From Streptomyces triticagri (GTDB taxonomy: Bacteria > Actinomycetota > Actinomycetes > Streptomycetales > Streptomycetaceae), in contig NZ_QUAK01000236.1 of the NCBI RefSeq assembly GCF_003429565.1, positions 1-58,844 of the forward strand: a DNA stretch of 58,844 nt, in the 5' to 3' direction. The notes under the pieces were generated by a model. It ran no database searches. It was not told where the DNA came from and saw nothing but the letters and a program-made list of their open reading frames with translations. Numbering within the stretch: the first letter of the stretch is position 1; each line of letters begins with the position of its first letter. This document shows positions 8,901-16,502 of this stretch, piece after piece. The translations under genes and the position numbers were made by a program.

Positions 8901-10878
8901 GTACTGGGCGCACGGCACGAGCGAGGAGGAGCGGGCCGCCGTCACCCGGCGTGCGGTGTCGCTCGCGCGCGCCCGGGAGACCTTCGGGCTCGCGCCGGCG
9001 ATCGACGAGCTGACGGCCGAACTGGCCGTGTCCATGCGGGAGTTCACGTCGGGTGGGCCGGTGGCCGCAGACGTGGACCTGCCGCTCGCCGCCGGCTACC
9101 TCTTCGAGGAACTCACCTCCGAGCAGGCCGGGTTCGTCTCCGGCGCACCCGCCCGCGCACTCCTCGACGGCTTCCGCACCGCCCTCTCCGACAAGGCCGC
9201 GGACTACGACGCCGACCTCGCGTCCCTGACCACGCTCGCTGCGCGTCGCCAGCTGGTCGAGGGCTGGCTCGCCTCGTACGCCGCGACGCTCGGCACCGCC
9301 CCGGATCCGGGTGATCTGGCCGAGGCGGCGGCCGTGGAGCTCTGCCCAAACCTCGAGCGGTACGCGCCCGACGCCCCGCTCACCGCGACGGTGGACGGAC
9401 TGCTCGGCGCGCACCCGCGCGTCGAAGGCGGCCACTTGGCGGTCCGGGTCGACGAACTCCTCACCCGTACCGCCAAGTTCAGGGCCGAGGACGTGCCCGG
9501 ATTCCGCGCCTACCAGCGGCGCCGCACCGAGGTGGTGGACGCCGAACGGCGCCGGCTCCGGCTCGACGAGTTCCGGCCGCGTGTCATGTCGTCCTTCGTG
9601 CGCAGCCGGCTCATCGACGAGGTGTATCTGCCGCTGATCGGCGACAGCCTCGCCAAGCAGATCGGCGCGGCGGGCGACAGCAAGCGCACCGACACGGGCG
9701 GTCTGCTGCTGCTCGTCTCACCGCCCGGTTACGGCAAGACCACGCTCGTCGAGTACGTGGCCGACCGTCTCGGCCTGGTCCTGGTCAAGGTCAACGGTCC
9801 GGCGCTGGGCCACGACGTCACCTCGCTCGACCCCGCGCAGGCGCCGGACGCCACCGCCCGCCAGGAGGTCGAGAAGATCAACTTCGCCCTGGAGGCGGGC
9901 AACAACACACTCCTCTACCTGGACGACATCCAGCACACGTCGCCCGAGCTCCTGCAGAAGTTCATCTCGCTCTGCGACGGGCAGCGCCGCATCGAGGGCG
10001 TGGTGGACGGCCAGAGCCGCACGTACGACCTGCGCGGGAAGCGGTTCGCGGTGTGCATGGCCGGCAACCCGTACACCGAGTCCGGGCAGCGTTTCCGCAT
10101 CCCCGACATGCTCGCCAACCGGGCCGACGTGTGGAATCTCGGCGAGGTCCTCACCGGCAAGGAGGACGCCTTCGCGATGAGCTTCGTGGAGAACTCGCTG
10201 ACCTCCAATCCGGTACTCGCCCCGCTCGCGGGCCGGGACCGCGCCGACCTCGACCTGCTCGTCCGGCTCGCCGAGGACGACCCGACGGCGCGCCGCGACC
10301 GGCTCACCCACGCCTACCCGCCCGCCGAACTCGACCGTGTCCTCGCCGTGTTGCGGCACCTCCTCGCCGCCCGCCGCACGGTCCTCGCGGTCAACGAGGC
10401 GTACATCGCCTCCGCCGCACAGTCGGACGCGAGCCGCACCGAGCCGCCCTTCCAACTCCAGGGCTCCTACCGCAACATGAACAAGATCGTGGCCCGTATC
10501 GACCCGGTCATGAACGACGAGGAACTGTCCGCCGTCCTCACCGACCACTACGCGGGCGAGGCCCAGACCCTGACCTCGGGCGCGGAGTCCAACCTCCTCA
10601 AACTGGCCGAACTGCGAGGCCGGTTGACGGCGGCTCAGGCCGAACGCTGGGCCGCGATCAAGTCCACGTATCAGCGCGGCCAGGCCCTCGGCGGCCCCGA
10701 GGAGGACCCGATGGTCCGCGCGGTCGCCGCCCTCGGCCTCCTCGCGGACCGCATCACCGCGGTCGAGTCCGCCATCACCCGCGCCGCGGACCCCCGCCAC
10801 CTCCTCGCCAACCCGGAGGCGCGGCACGCAGCGGGCCGCGAGGCGCCGGCGGCGCGGAACGGGGTGGGGGCCGGGTAG
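5944..10878 (+). CDS. Giant AAA ATPase, DNA-repair-ATPase/DUF3686 type
   Basis: At 1,644 residues this is the largest gene in the window. The N-terminal ~450 residues are beta-rich and resemble the DUF3686/DNA-repair-ATPase family; the middle (about 500-1200) is largely helical with Glu/Arg/Ala heptads; the C-terminal third holds one AAA module with Walker A PPGYGKTT (about 1260-1267) and Walker B LLYLDD (about 1323-1328), followed by a MAGNPYTES sensor-like segment. The DNA repair name comes from database family titles and is not experimentally firm. The ATG at 5944 is used because family-like sequence begins there. It is co-directional with the yqiJ-like and flotillin genes after a 182-bp gap holding two short repeats. 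Confidence 0.8.
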   Translation: MTTTVDAGTYEVLRDRLVAQAKELGGRASELNARRVEEFGSAELKLAGTERLRTEHNSVPRDIIAVGDVLLFGYNVHVGVRPETTVADVFALHDRELEPLAADAVPGLLDDAAFRREFEALYRYYRETRLMQLRHVDGKLLAVFRTGERAADIRVLRWAVDPDGTATFLDARGERDHVFPESHDFEWTPAAREDHVLGRHPHISIGGELFVSAVGGSLTVKLDDDTETDEGIHAEPVDEPLQSLADASVEHARVGPLLLLRILPYKEKQHRYLVFNTLTKGVVRLDGIGQACRRLPEDQGIVFPGGYYIAATGAAKTFDTDTDGLEYERTVRSPNGEDVLFAFHAREAGRTLLLPYNVIRKEVASPLTCHGYAVFDDGTLYVLRAGDDGPARVHPLQVWQSPFVSDTFAAATPAGSGPLARIGNADLVRGISDCLSVARAVTETTPTAEVYEALAGSCVRALDQYHWLSDPEAGGLLEPLTGIRDTAQQVLAEFEAVQSLTREAAQALAEANEQLTALVRRVRGESPRSADVWVSQLTELRHAQGHLLTLKEMRYADVERIEELAEGVEGDIASTAGRAIEFLRREDAFDDQHAEVARLTEQAAELATVAEAEPLVAALDERTEGLQILTETVAGLDMGDATVRTAVLERIAEVLGGVNRARATLDARRRELRGQEGRAEFAAEFALLGQAVTGALAAAGTPEACDEQLSRLLLQLENLESRFTEDDTFLAELADRRGEIYEAFSSRKQTLQDERARHAERLAGSATRVLDTVTRRAATLEDQDAVATFFASDPMVAKVLRTAEELRELGDQVRAEELAGRIKSARQEATRALRDRAELYADGGDTIRLGRHRFAVNTQPLDLTLVPSGDTLAFALTGTDYRAPVTDPGFAETRPYWGRSLPSETAEVYRAEHLAARLLAEHGHEMLAAADLPVLVREAAEAAYDEGYERGVHDRDATAILTTLLRLHATAGLLRFPARERAAAQLYWAHGTSEEERAAVTRRAVSLARARETFGLAPAIDELTAELAVSMREFTSGGPVAADVDLPLAAGYLFEELTSEQAGFVSGAPARALLDGFRTALSDKAADYDADLASLTTLAARRQLVEGWLASYAATLGTAPDPGDLAEAAAVELCPNLERYAPDAPLTATVDGLLGAHPRVEGGHLAVRVDELLTRTAKFRAEDVPGFRAYQRRRTEVVDAERRRLRLDEFRPRVMSSFVRSRLIDEVYLPLIGDSLAKQIGAAGDSKRTDTGGLLLLVSPPGYGKTTLVEYVADRLGLVLVKVNGPALGHDVTSLDPAQAPDATARQEVEKINFALEAGNNTLLYLDDIQHTSPELLQKFISLCDGQRRIEGVVDGQSRTYDLRGKRFAVCMAGNPYTESGQRFRIPDMLANRADVWNLGEVLTGKEDAFAMSFVENSLTSNPVLAPLAGRDRADLDLLVRLAEDDPTARRDRLTHAYPPAELDRVLAVLRHLLAARRTVLAVNEAYIASAAQSDASRTEPPFQLQGSYRNMNKIVARIDPVMNDEELSAVLTDHYAGEAQTLTSGAESNLLKLAELRGRLTAAQAERWAAIKSTYQRGQALGGPEEDPMVRAVAALGLLADRITAVESAITRAADPRHLLANPEARHAAGREAPAARNGVGAG

Positions 10879-10938
10879 GCGGGCTCGGCCGTGCATCTCG
10901 ACTCCGCCGGAGGGTGTTATCTAGTGTACGATTTATCC

Positions 10939-11184
10939 ATGACTGTGATGCCGATCAGTGAGGCGCGGAAGGTCTTCGGGCCGATCGTCCGCGCGGCCAC
11001 CGTCCAGCGCGAACGCACCTATATCTCCGATCACGGCCAGACGTCCGCGGTCGTGATGTCCGTGGCCGATCTCGAGGACCTCGAGGACACCATCGCCGTG
11101 CTCGAGCACGAGCTCCGGCGTGCGCGCGGCGAGACGATCGACACGGTCCCCCTCGCCGAGGTGAAGAAGCAGCTCGGCCTGTGA
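10939..11184 (+). CDS. Antitoxin, Phd/YefM family
   Basis: An 81-residue protein with the Phd/YefM pattern: an N-terminal DNA-binding part (MPISEARKVFGPIVRAA), a strand ending in GQTSAVVMSVADLEDLE and a charged C-terminal helix that would wrap the toxin. It should neutralise the RelE-like toxin whose gene overlaps it by four bases (GTGA) and repress their shared promoter. ATG 10939 is the best start, though an in-frame GTG at 10924 is possible; no clear ribosome site precedes either, so the message may be leaderless. The upstream DNA (tatctagtgtacgattta) is unusually AT-rich for this genome and probably holds the promoter. Confidence 0.88.
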   Translation: MTVMPISEARKVFGPIVRAATVQRERTYISDHGQTSAVVMSVADLEDLEDTIAVLEHELRRARGETIDTVPLAEVKKQLGL

Positions 11185-11435
11185 CCTTTGAAGTACGCCT
11201 CACCGTCAAGGCGCTGGAGCAGCTGGCCGGGTACATGGCCGAGGGCGACGCCGCCGGCCTCAAGGAACTCGTCGAGGCCATCGAGGCCCTCGCCGTCGAT
11301 CCCACGACGGGGGTGCGCTGGGGCCCGTTCCACTGGCGCCTGCGCGTCGGCCGCTACCGTGCGGTGTACTCCTGGCAGGAAGGCCACTTGATCGTCCTCG
11401 TCGTCCACGTCGGCCGCACCGACGACGATCGCTAG
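11181..11435 (+). CDS. Toxin, RelE/ParE family
   Basis: An 84-residue protein with the RelE/ParE fold signature: N-terminal FEVRLTVKALEQL helix, a middle segment with conserved aromatic/basic residues (WRLRVGRYRAVY) and a terminal strand HLIVLVVHVGRTDD. RelE members cleave mRNA in the ribosome, ParE members poison gyrase; the RLRVGRYRAVYSW pattern favours RelE. It starts at GTG 11181, overlapping the antitoxin stop, so the two are translationally coupled and antitoxin is made first. A probable PIN-toxin remnant follows 70 bases downstream. Confidence 0.88.
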   Translation: MTFEVRLTVKALEQLAGYMAEGDAAGLKELVEAIEALAVDPTTGVRWGPFHWRLRVGRYRAVYSWQEGHLIVLVVHVGRTDDDR

Positions 11436-11504
11436 CCGGCGCGGCGCTGAGGTGGACGCTGTCGCGTCTGAGCGTGGAGCCGGTCACCCAGTCCACTGCC
11501 GGGC

Positions 11505-11588
11505 AAGATCACGATCTTGACCTCCGACCCGGAGGACGTCGAACTCCTCACCACCGACCATCCCCGTGTGATCCTCGAGAAGGCCTGA
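11505..11588 (+). pseudogene. Remnant of the C-terminus of a PIN-domain (VapC-like) toxin
   Basis: A short reading frame encodes KITILTSDPEDVELL and twelve more residues before TGA 11586-11588. ILTSDPEDVELL looks like the end of PIN-domain toxins, where a TSD motif carries the last catalytic acidic residue. No start codon, no N-terminal PIN sequence and no ribosome site precede it in frame, so it appears to be a decayed fragment beside the live toxin-antitoxin pair. The call rests on one short motif. Confidence 0.4.
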
Positions 11589-11608
11589 CCGCCACGGGAG
11601 GCGCAGGG

Positions 11609-12007
11609 TCAGTTCGGCGGGCCGGGGATCTTCTGCTTCCTGGTGTTCTGGAACGAGGCGAAGCGCCAGCGGTCCGCCTCCGGCTCTCGTACGGCCGTGA
11701 AGGTGACCACGGACTCGCTGTCCGCCATGCCGCCCGCGCTGACGACGAAGGCGACGTCGGGCGTGAGGAAGCGGACGGTCGCACCGTCACCGCTGCTGCC
11801 GTCGCCCAGTTTCGTGCCCTTGAGCGGCCCGGCGAACAGGAAGCGGTGCGACTCCTCGATCGCCTCGCGTCCACTGCTGTGGGACCCGAACCACGTCACG
11901 TAGTCGGCGTTCTCGGTGAAGATGTCGGCGTAGGCGGTGGCGTCACCCGCGTTCCATGCGTCGACCATGTCGTGCAACAGCTGCCGTATCTGACTCTCGT
12001 CGGACAT
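11609..12007 (-). CDS. SgcJ/EcaC-type NTF2-like (SnoaL-like) protein
   Basis: A 132-residue single-domain protein with the NTF2/SnoaL-like cone fold pattern: an N-terminal helix (IRQLLHDMVDAWNAGDATAY), the FTENADYVTWFGSHSSGREAI segment and a C-terminal beta sheet (FTAVREPEADRWRFASFQNT). Members bind small molecules in a hydrophobic cone; the SgcJ/EcaC subgroup has no settled activity. The start is ATG 12007, preceded on the minus strand by AAGGAG. It lies 13 bases downstream of the PadR-type gene and probably shares its message, so it may be under the same repressor. Confidence 0.8.
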   Translation of the reverse strand: MSDESQIRQLLHDMVDAWNAGDATAYADIFTENADYVTWFGSHSSGREAIEESHRFLFAGPLKGTKLGDGSSGDGATVRFLTPDVAFVVSAGGMADSESVVTFTAVREPEADRWRFASFQNTRKQKIPGPPN

Positions 12008-12020
12008 CCGTGGGCTCCTT

Positions 12021-12689
12021 CTAGTCGGTCTGTTCGGCCTGTTCGGTCTGTTGAGGCTCTTCGGGCTGTTCCGTTCCGGGCATCGGCATGAGTTGTGCGA
12101 GGTCGTCCGGCCAGCTGAGCTCCCCGCTGTCCAAGTCGTCCAACAGGCCCCGCGTCCAGTCCAGTTCGGCCGCTGCCCGGCGCTGCTCGTACTCCAACTC
12201 GACCAGCAGTACGCGCGGCAGGCGCGCGCTGAGCGTCTGCAACTGCGCCTGGGCGGACGTGGATTGCCCCTCCAGGCCGGCGGCCCGCTCGGCCAGCGCC
12301 GCCCGTGCCCCGTCCACCGACAGGCATCCGATGAACGACAGGGCCGCGTGGAAGAGCGTCGCGTCCGGATCCGGCGTGGCAAGCAGCCGATGCACCCTCG
12401 AGTCGAGCTCCGCGCGCCCCTCGCCGGTCAGGCGGTAGGTGATCCGCTCCGGGCGGTTCCCGTCCCTGCTGGTCCCGGTCGACTCGATCAGCCCGTCCCG
12501 GACGAGCCGCTCGACCGCGTGGTACATGCTGCGCGGCAGCCCGGTCACGAAGTCCTTGTGCGTGTCCAGGATCAGCCGATGCATCTCGTACGTGTGCCGG
12601 GGGCCCTGGAGCAGCAGCGCCAGCACGGTCAGCCCCACGAGATCCCGATCAACCCTGCGCAGCTTTCCCACGCGACCTCCCTCGCTCAT
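12021..12689 (-). CDS. PadR-family transcriptional regulator
   Basis: A 222-residue regulator with an N-terminal PadR winged helix (about 15-95; GLTVLALLLQGPRHTYEMHRLI, then the wing RPERITYRLTGEGRAEL) and a C-terminal helical dimerisation half (about 100-200). PadR proteins usually repress an adjacent effector gene and themselves until a ligand or stress releases them. A perfect 17-bp inverted repeat lies directly before the start codon (12691-12707), overlapping the likely promoter, which argues for autorepression. The ATG is almost at the presumed transcription start, so the message may be leaderless. The last ~25 residues repeat Glu/Gln/Thr. It likely controls the downstream NTF2-like gene. 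Confidence 0.87.
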   Translation of the reverse strand: MSEGGRVGKLRRVDRDLVGLTVLALLLQGPRHTYEMHRLILDTHKDFVTGLPRSMYHAVERLVRDGLIESTGTSRDGNRPERITYRLTGEGRAELDSRVHRLLATPDPDATLFHAALSFIGCLSVDGARAALAERAAGLEGQSTSAQAQLQTLSARLPRVLLVELEYEQRRAAAELDWTRGLLDDLDSGELSWPDDLAQLMPMPGTEQPEEPQQTEQAEQTD

Positions 12690-12690
12690 G

Positions 12691-12707
12691 TAGTGCAGTC
12701 TGCACTA
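12691..12707. promoter_or_regulatory. Perfect inverted repeat, probable PadR operator
   Basis: tagtgcag-t-ctgcacta is an 8+1+8 perfect palindrome one base upstream of the PadR start codon. On the minus strand its outer arm overlaps a TATAGT -10-like hexamer (12709-12704), so bound repressor would block RNA polymerase. Confidence 0.65.
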
Positions 12708-12908
12708 TAGCGTCCTGCATTACAAGGTCGAGCCGTTCGGCGATCGCCATAGTTCAGGAATAGTGAATGATCAGATCGAATCTTTTCGATGGACGTGGAT
12801 GGTGTGCGCTGGCACGGTGGGTGGTGATGGTGGTCGGACCGCCATCGCCACCCGTTCGTCCAGTGCCGTCGGCTCGTATGCGTCGGCGGTCCAAGTCCTG
12901 AGGAATAC

Positions 12909-13877
12909 ATGGAAGTTGATACCGAGCCGCACGCCGGCCCCTCCGTAAGCGTTCGCACCCTCTCCGTCGCCCGTACGGGCCTCCGCACCCCCGCCCTCGT
13001 CGGCCTCGTGCTCGCCGTCGTCGCCACCGTCGTGTGGTCCGGCAGCTTCGTCACCTCGCGGGCGCTGCACGACACCGTGCCGCCCGTGCAGCACGCGTTC
13101 TGGCGGTGGATCATCGCCATCGTTGCGGTCGCGCCGTTCGCCGCCCGTGCGACCTGGCGCCAACGCCACGTGATCCGGCGGCACTTCGGCTTCCTCTCGC
13201 TCGCCGCGTTCCTCGGCGTCGCCGTCTACAACACCCTGGTGAACCTGGCCGGCACGACGACCCCTGCCGGCACCATGGGCATGATCATGGCGGCCTCGCC
13301 GGTCGTGATGGCCGTCGGTGAACGTCTGGGCGGTACGCGACTCGGCGCCCGCCGCGTCACCGGGCTGGCCGTCGCCTGCGCCGGTGTCCTGCTGCTCACC
13401 GCCGGAGGCGGCTCCGGCACCTCGCTCGGCGCGGGCGCCCTGTGGATGGCCGGCGCGGCGGTCAGCTTCGGCTCGTACAGCGCGCTGCTGCGTCGCAGGC
13501 CCGCCGAACTCAAGGGCTCCGTCGTCCTGTTGACCACCTTCGTGCTCGGCGCACTGATGCTCGCACCGGTCTACGCGCTCAGCCTCGCCACCCAGGGCGG
13601 CTTCTCCGCGACCCCCGGCACCGTAGGCCCTCTCCTCTACGTCGGCATCTGCTCCTCGGCCCTGGCGTTCTTCGCCTGGAACCGCGCCATCACCCTCATC
13701 GGCGCCGCCCGCGCGGGCCTCGTCTACTACCTGCAGCCGGTCTGCGTCACCCTCCTCGCGGGCCTCCTCCTCACCGAGACGACCGGCCCCCTCCAGTGGC
13801 TCTGCATGTCCCTGATCCTGGGGGGCGTGGCCTTCGGCTCAGCCACGTCGCCCACCCCGCGCCGTACCCGTACCTGA
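12909..13877 (+). CDS. DMT superfamily transporter (EamA family)
   Basis: A 322-residue protein with ten hydrophobic helices arranged as two EamA repeats (about 30-160 and 175-310). The first begins GLVLAVVATVVWSGSFVTSR, the classic EamA start with a W-S-G/S-F motif, and each repeat ends with a glycine-rich helix. EamA proteins export or exchange metabolites such as amino acids or drugs; the substrate is not evident. The ATG at 12909 follows AGGAAT. It is divergent from the PadR gene across a 219-bp gap containing a short inverted repeat (12775-12790), so PadR control is possible but not shown. Confidence 0.85.
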   Translation: MEVDTEPHAGPSVSVRTLSVARTGLRTPALVGLVLAVVATVVWSGSFVTSRALHDTVPPVQHAFWRWIIAIVAVAPFAARATWRQRHVIRRHFGFLSLAAFLGVAVYNTLVNLAGTTTPAGTMGMIMAASPVVMAVGERLGGTRLGARRVTGLAVACAGVLLLTAGGGSGTSLGAGALWMAGAAVSFGSYSALLRRRPAELKGSVVLLTTFVLGALMLAPVYALSLATQGGFSATPGTVGPLLYVGICSSALAFFAWNRAITLIGAARAGLVYYLQPVCVTLLAGLLLTETTGPLQWLCMSLILGGVAFGSATSPTPRRTRT

Positions 13878-13918
13878 AATAGGTTGCCCAGGGGGCGCCG
13901 GTTGCCCAGGCTGCTGGA

Positions 13919-14782
13919 ATGCGCTTCTCCGTGAACATCCCCAACTTCGGCGACTTCGCGGACCCCCGCAATGTCGCGACCGTCGCAGCCGCCGCCGAAC
14001 AGGCAGGCTGGGACGGTCTCTTCGTCTGGGACCACGTCCTGCACCGCCGGCACGCGGGACGTCCTTTCGGCGACCCCTGGATGCTGCTGACCGCGGCCGC
14101 GCTCGCGACCTCACGCATCCGCCTCGGCACGCTGCTGACACCGGTGCCCCGCTACCGCCCGCAGGACCTCGCCCGCCGGGTCGCCACGCTGGACCAACTG
14201 AGCGGCGGCCGGGTGACGTTCGCCGCGGGCCTCGGCGGCCCGATCGAGGACGAGTACCGCAGCTTCGGCGACACCACGGAGCTCCGCCGCCTCGCCGAAC
14301 GCCTCGACGAGGGCCTCGGCCTGCTGCGGCGCTTCTGGACCGGGGAACCGGTCGACCACCGCGGACCGCACTACGAGGTGCGGGACGTGGCCCTGCTGCC
14401 CGCCACCGTGCAGCGCCCCGGCCCGCCGGTCTGGATCGGCGGCTTCTGGCCGCGCCGCGCGCCGATGCGGCGGGCCGCACAGTGGGACGGCGCGGTCCCG
14501 CTCTTCGAGACGGCCCGCCACGGTCAGGCCCCTGACGTGCAGGAGGTGCGCGACCTGGCGGCTTACGTACGCCGCCACCGTACGGCCGGCCCGGAGCACC
14601 CCTTCGAACTCGTCCTCGGCGGCGCCAGCTCGACCGACCCCGCGAAAGCCCGGGACGTCATCGGCCCGCTCCACGACGCCGGCGCCACCTGGTGGGACGA
14701 ACGCCACTTCGAAACGGGCCCCGACCTCGACCGCCTCGGCCCCGTCCTCCACCGCACCGAGGCGGGCCCACCGGCCCTCTGA
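13919..14782 (+). CDS. LLM-class flavin-dependent oxidoreductase (luciferase-like)
   Basis: A 287-residue TIM-barrel protein of the bacterial luciferase/F420 group: N-terminal FSVNIPNFGDFADPRNV, the WDGLFVWDH segment, RIRLGTLLTPVPRYRPQDLARRVATLD and RVTFAAGLGG. These are family hallmarks for FMN- or F420-dependent oxidoreductases that act as monooxygenases or dehydrogenases. The substrate is unknown; the full ~290-residue length and intact blocks suggest an active enzyme. It starts at ATG 13919, 41 bases after the DMT gene on the same strand, so the two may be co-transcribed. Confidence 0.85.
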   Translation: MRFSVNIPNFGDFADPRNVATVAAAAEQAGWDGLFVWDHVLHRRHAGRPFGDPWMLLTAAALATSRIRLGTLLTPVPRYRPQDLARRVATLDQLSGGRVTFAAGLGGPIEDEYRSFGDTTELRRLAERLDEGLGLLRRFWTGEPVDHRGPHYEVRDVALLPATVQRPGPPVWIGGFWPRRAPMRRAAQWDGAVPLFETARHGQAPDVQEVRDLAAYVRRHRTAGPEHPFELVLGGASSTDPAKARDVIGPLHDAGATWWDERHFETGPDLDRLGPVLHRTEAGPPAL

Positions 14783-14897
14783 CGAGAAGGGCCGCAGCGG
14801 CGGCGACGAGTCGGCTTCAGGCCTGTTGCACGTGCGGTGGCGCTTCCGTCTCCGCGGAGGGCTCGCCCGTCGGGCGGAAGTCGAAGGACGGGTTCTC

Positions 14898-15182
14898 CTA
14901 GTCGAGGTCGATGACCAGTCGGGCGTCGAGGGCCTTGGCCAGGCGGTTGAGGAGCCTGAGGGGCGGGACGTTCCCGCCGCCTTCGATCGAGGAGATCTGC
15001 TGTTGGCTCATTCCCGCTCGGTGAGCCGTGGCGGACTGAGAAAGCCCGAGAGCCGCACGGCGGTCGTACACCGCCTGGCCGAGGGCGATCGCGTAACCGG
15101 CCTCGATGTAGGCCGCGGACGGTTCGACCTCTTCTCCGAGCAGCTTGCGGGTGCGGGTGGTCCGCCATTGGCGGTGGTTCAT
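14898..15182 (-). CDS. XRE-family helix-turn-helix protein, HigA-like orphan antitoxin
   Basis: A 94-residue protein: a charged N-terminal part (MNHRQWRTTRTRKLL), a linker helix (AAYIEAGYAIALGQAVYDRR) and a HTH_3 domain (about 42-90; GLSQSATAHRAGMSQQQISSIEGGG). This layout matches antitoxins of RelE/HigB pairs in streptomycetes, and the gene at 29475 is a close paralogue. No toxin gene adjoins: on the side where the toxin usually lies is the PucR regulator. It is therefore probably an orphan that survives as a DNA-binding regulator. The start at ATG 15182 follows AAGGAG; 29 bases separate it from the PucR stop, so read-through expression is likely. Confidence 0.8.
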   Translation of the reverse strand: MNHRQWRTTRTRKLLGEEVEPSAAYIEAGYAIALGQAVYDRRAALGLSQSATAHRAGMSQQQISSIEGGGNVPPLRLLNRLAKALDARLVIDLD

Positions 15183-15211
15183 CGATGCTCCTTGGGGAGG
15201 CGGGGGGCCGG

Positions 15212-16285
15212 TCACGCCGGTTCCTCCCAGGACTGCCAGTCCAGGAGGCGGGCGCCGATCACCGCGGTCTGGAGGGTGTAGCGGTGGAGGGGGTCCGCGG
15301 GGTCGGAGCCGGTGAGTTGGCGGATGCGGTCGAGGCGGTACGTGAGGGCGCGGACGCTGAGGTTGAGGCGGCGGGCGGTCTCGGCGGCGACGCAGCCGGA
15401 GTCGAAGTAGGCGTTCAGGGTCTCCAGGAGCGGGCCGGGGCCGCCGCGGGCCTGGCGGAGCGGGCCGAGGGTGTTGCTCACCAGGTCCGCCATGGCCTGC
15501 CGGTCGCGGGTCAGTACGGGGTAGACGAGGAGCTCGGCGACGCGCAGCACGGGGTCGTCGAGGTGCATGCGGTCGGCGAGGTCGAGGACGCCGACGGCCT
15601 CCTCGTACGACTGGACGACGCCGCCGGCGCCGGGATGCGCCCGTCCGATCGCGGTCCGGCCGCCGTCCGTCGCGTCGTGCGCCTGCTTCGCGAAGTACGT
15701 CAGTACGTCCCCCTGGTCGCCCGGCGCGATGCAGATGAGGCGGCCGTCCTTCGTGGTCAGCAGGATGCTGCGGTCCCCGAACCGGCCGTTCAGGGCGGAC
15801 TCGACGCGGCGGGCCACCGGGTCCGCCTCGTGGTAGCTGTCGGGGCCCTCCGCGACGGCGACGGCGTGCGCGAGGGAGAGACGCAGGCCGAAGCGTTCCG
15901 CGCGCTCCATCAGGCTGCCCAGGTCGCTGCGGCCGTGCAGCAGGTCGTCGATGAACTCGCGCCGGGACCCTTCCTCCTGCCGTACGGCGAGGTGCTGGGC
16001 GCGTTCGTAGCCCTCGGCGAGAGCGTCCACGGCCTGCTCGACCGCGGCCAGCACCCGGACCGCGGAGTCCGCGGCGGATGCGGCGGCCGGCCAGCTCTCG
16101 CGGGTCGCCGCGAGGTGCTGGCTGATCAGGGCGCGCAGGCTGTGTCCCGCCTCGGCGGCCTGTTCGCCGACGACTCGGCGGGCCTTGAGCTCCTCGCGGT
16201 TGAGGCGGCGGCCCGTACGGGCGACCTCCGCGAGCATGTCGGCGTAGCCGTCGAGGAATTCCTCGGGTATCTCCCAGCGTGGCAT
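15212..16285 (-). CDS. PucR-family transcriptional regulator
   Basis: A 357-residue regulator. The C-terminal ~65 residues carry the PucR/CdaR helix-turn-helix (LETLNAYFDSGCVAAETARRL, then VRALTYRLDRIRQLTG), in which the CVAAETARRLN recognition segment is diagnostic. The middle (about 130-270) resembles a GGDEF-like sensory fold of the family and the N-terminus is helical. PucR regulators respond to small molecules, often nitrogen compounds, and usually activate nearby genes; here neither neighbour gives a pathway. ATG 16285 gives the usual family length. It is divergent from the two-RCK membrane protein gene across 217 bp. Confidence 0.85.
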   Translation of the reverse strand: MPRWEIPEEFLDGYADMLAEVARTGRRLNREELKARRVVGEQAAEAGHSLRALISQHLAATRESWPAAASAADSAVRVLAAVEQAVDALAEGYERAQHLAVRQEEGSRREFIDDLLHGRSDLGSLMERAERFGLRLSLAHAVAVAEGPDSYHEADPVARRVESALNGRFGDRSILLTTKDGRLICIAPGDQGDVLTYFAKQAHDATDGGRTAIGRAHPGAGGVVQSYEEAVGVLDLADRMHLDDPVLRVAELLVYPVLTRDRQAMADLVSNTLGPLRQARGGPGPLLETLNAYFDSGCVAAETARRLNLSVRALTYRLDRIRQLTGSDPADPLHRYTLQTAVIGARLLDWQSWEEPA

Positions 16286-16502
16286 GGGGGACAGGATCCC
16301 ATGGCACGGGAGGTGGGATCCCGGACGGCACCGAGGGGGTCAGGGCCCCGTACGGCAGGCCAGGATCCCGGACGGCTCGAGGACGGGCCCCGGACGCGGA
16401 ACGCCCGAGCCAAGGAGCGCGAGGCCCACCGGACTCACCGCCCTCGCTGACGATCCACCGAGGCGCCTTGATCCGAATTGCCGCCCGAGGCACGCTCGTT
16501 GG

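Noticed and set aside
7144..9435. Minus-strand open frame (763 codons) opposite the giant ATPase
   Set aside because: No family features, Gly/Arg/Glu/Val-rich shadow composition, and fully inside a recognised gene.
12775..12790. Short inverted repeat atcgaa-tctt-ttcgat upstream of the DMT gene
   Set aside because: Six-base arms are expected by chance at this length, and no promoter elements align with it.
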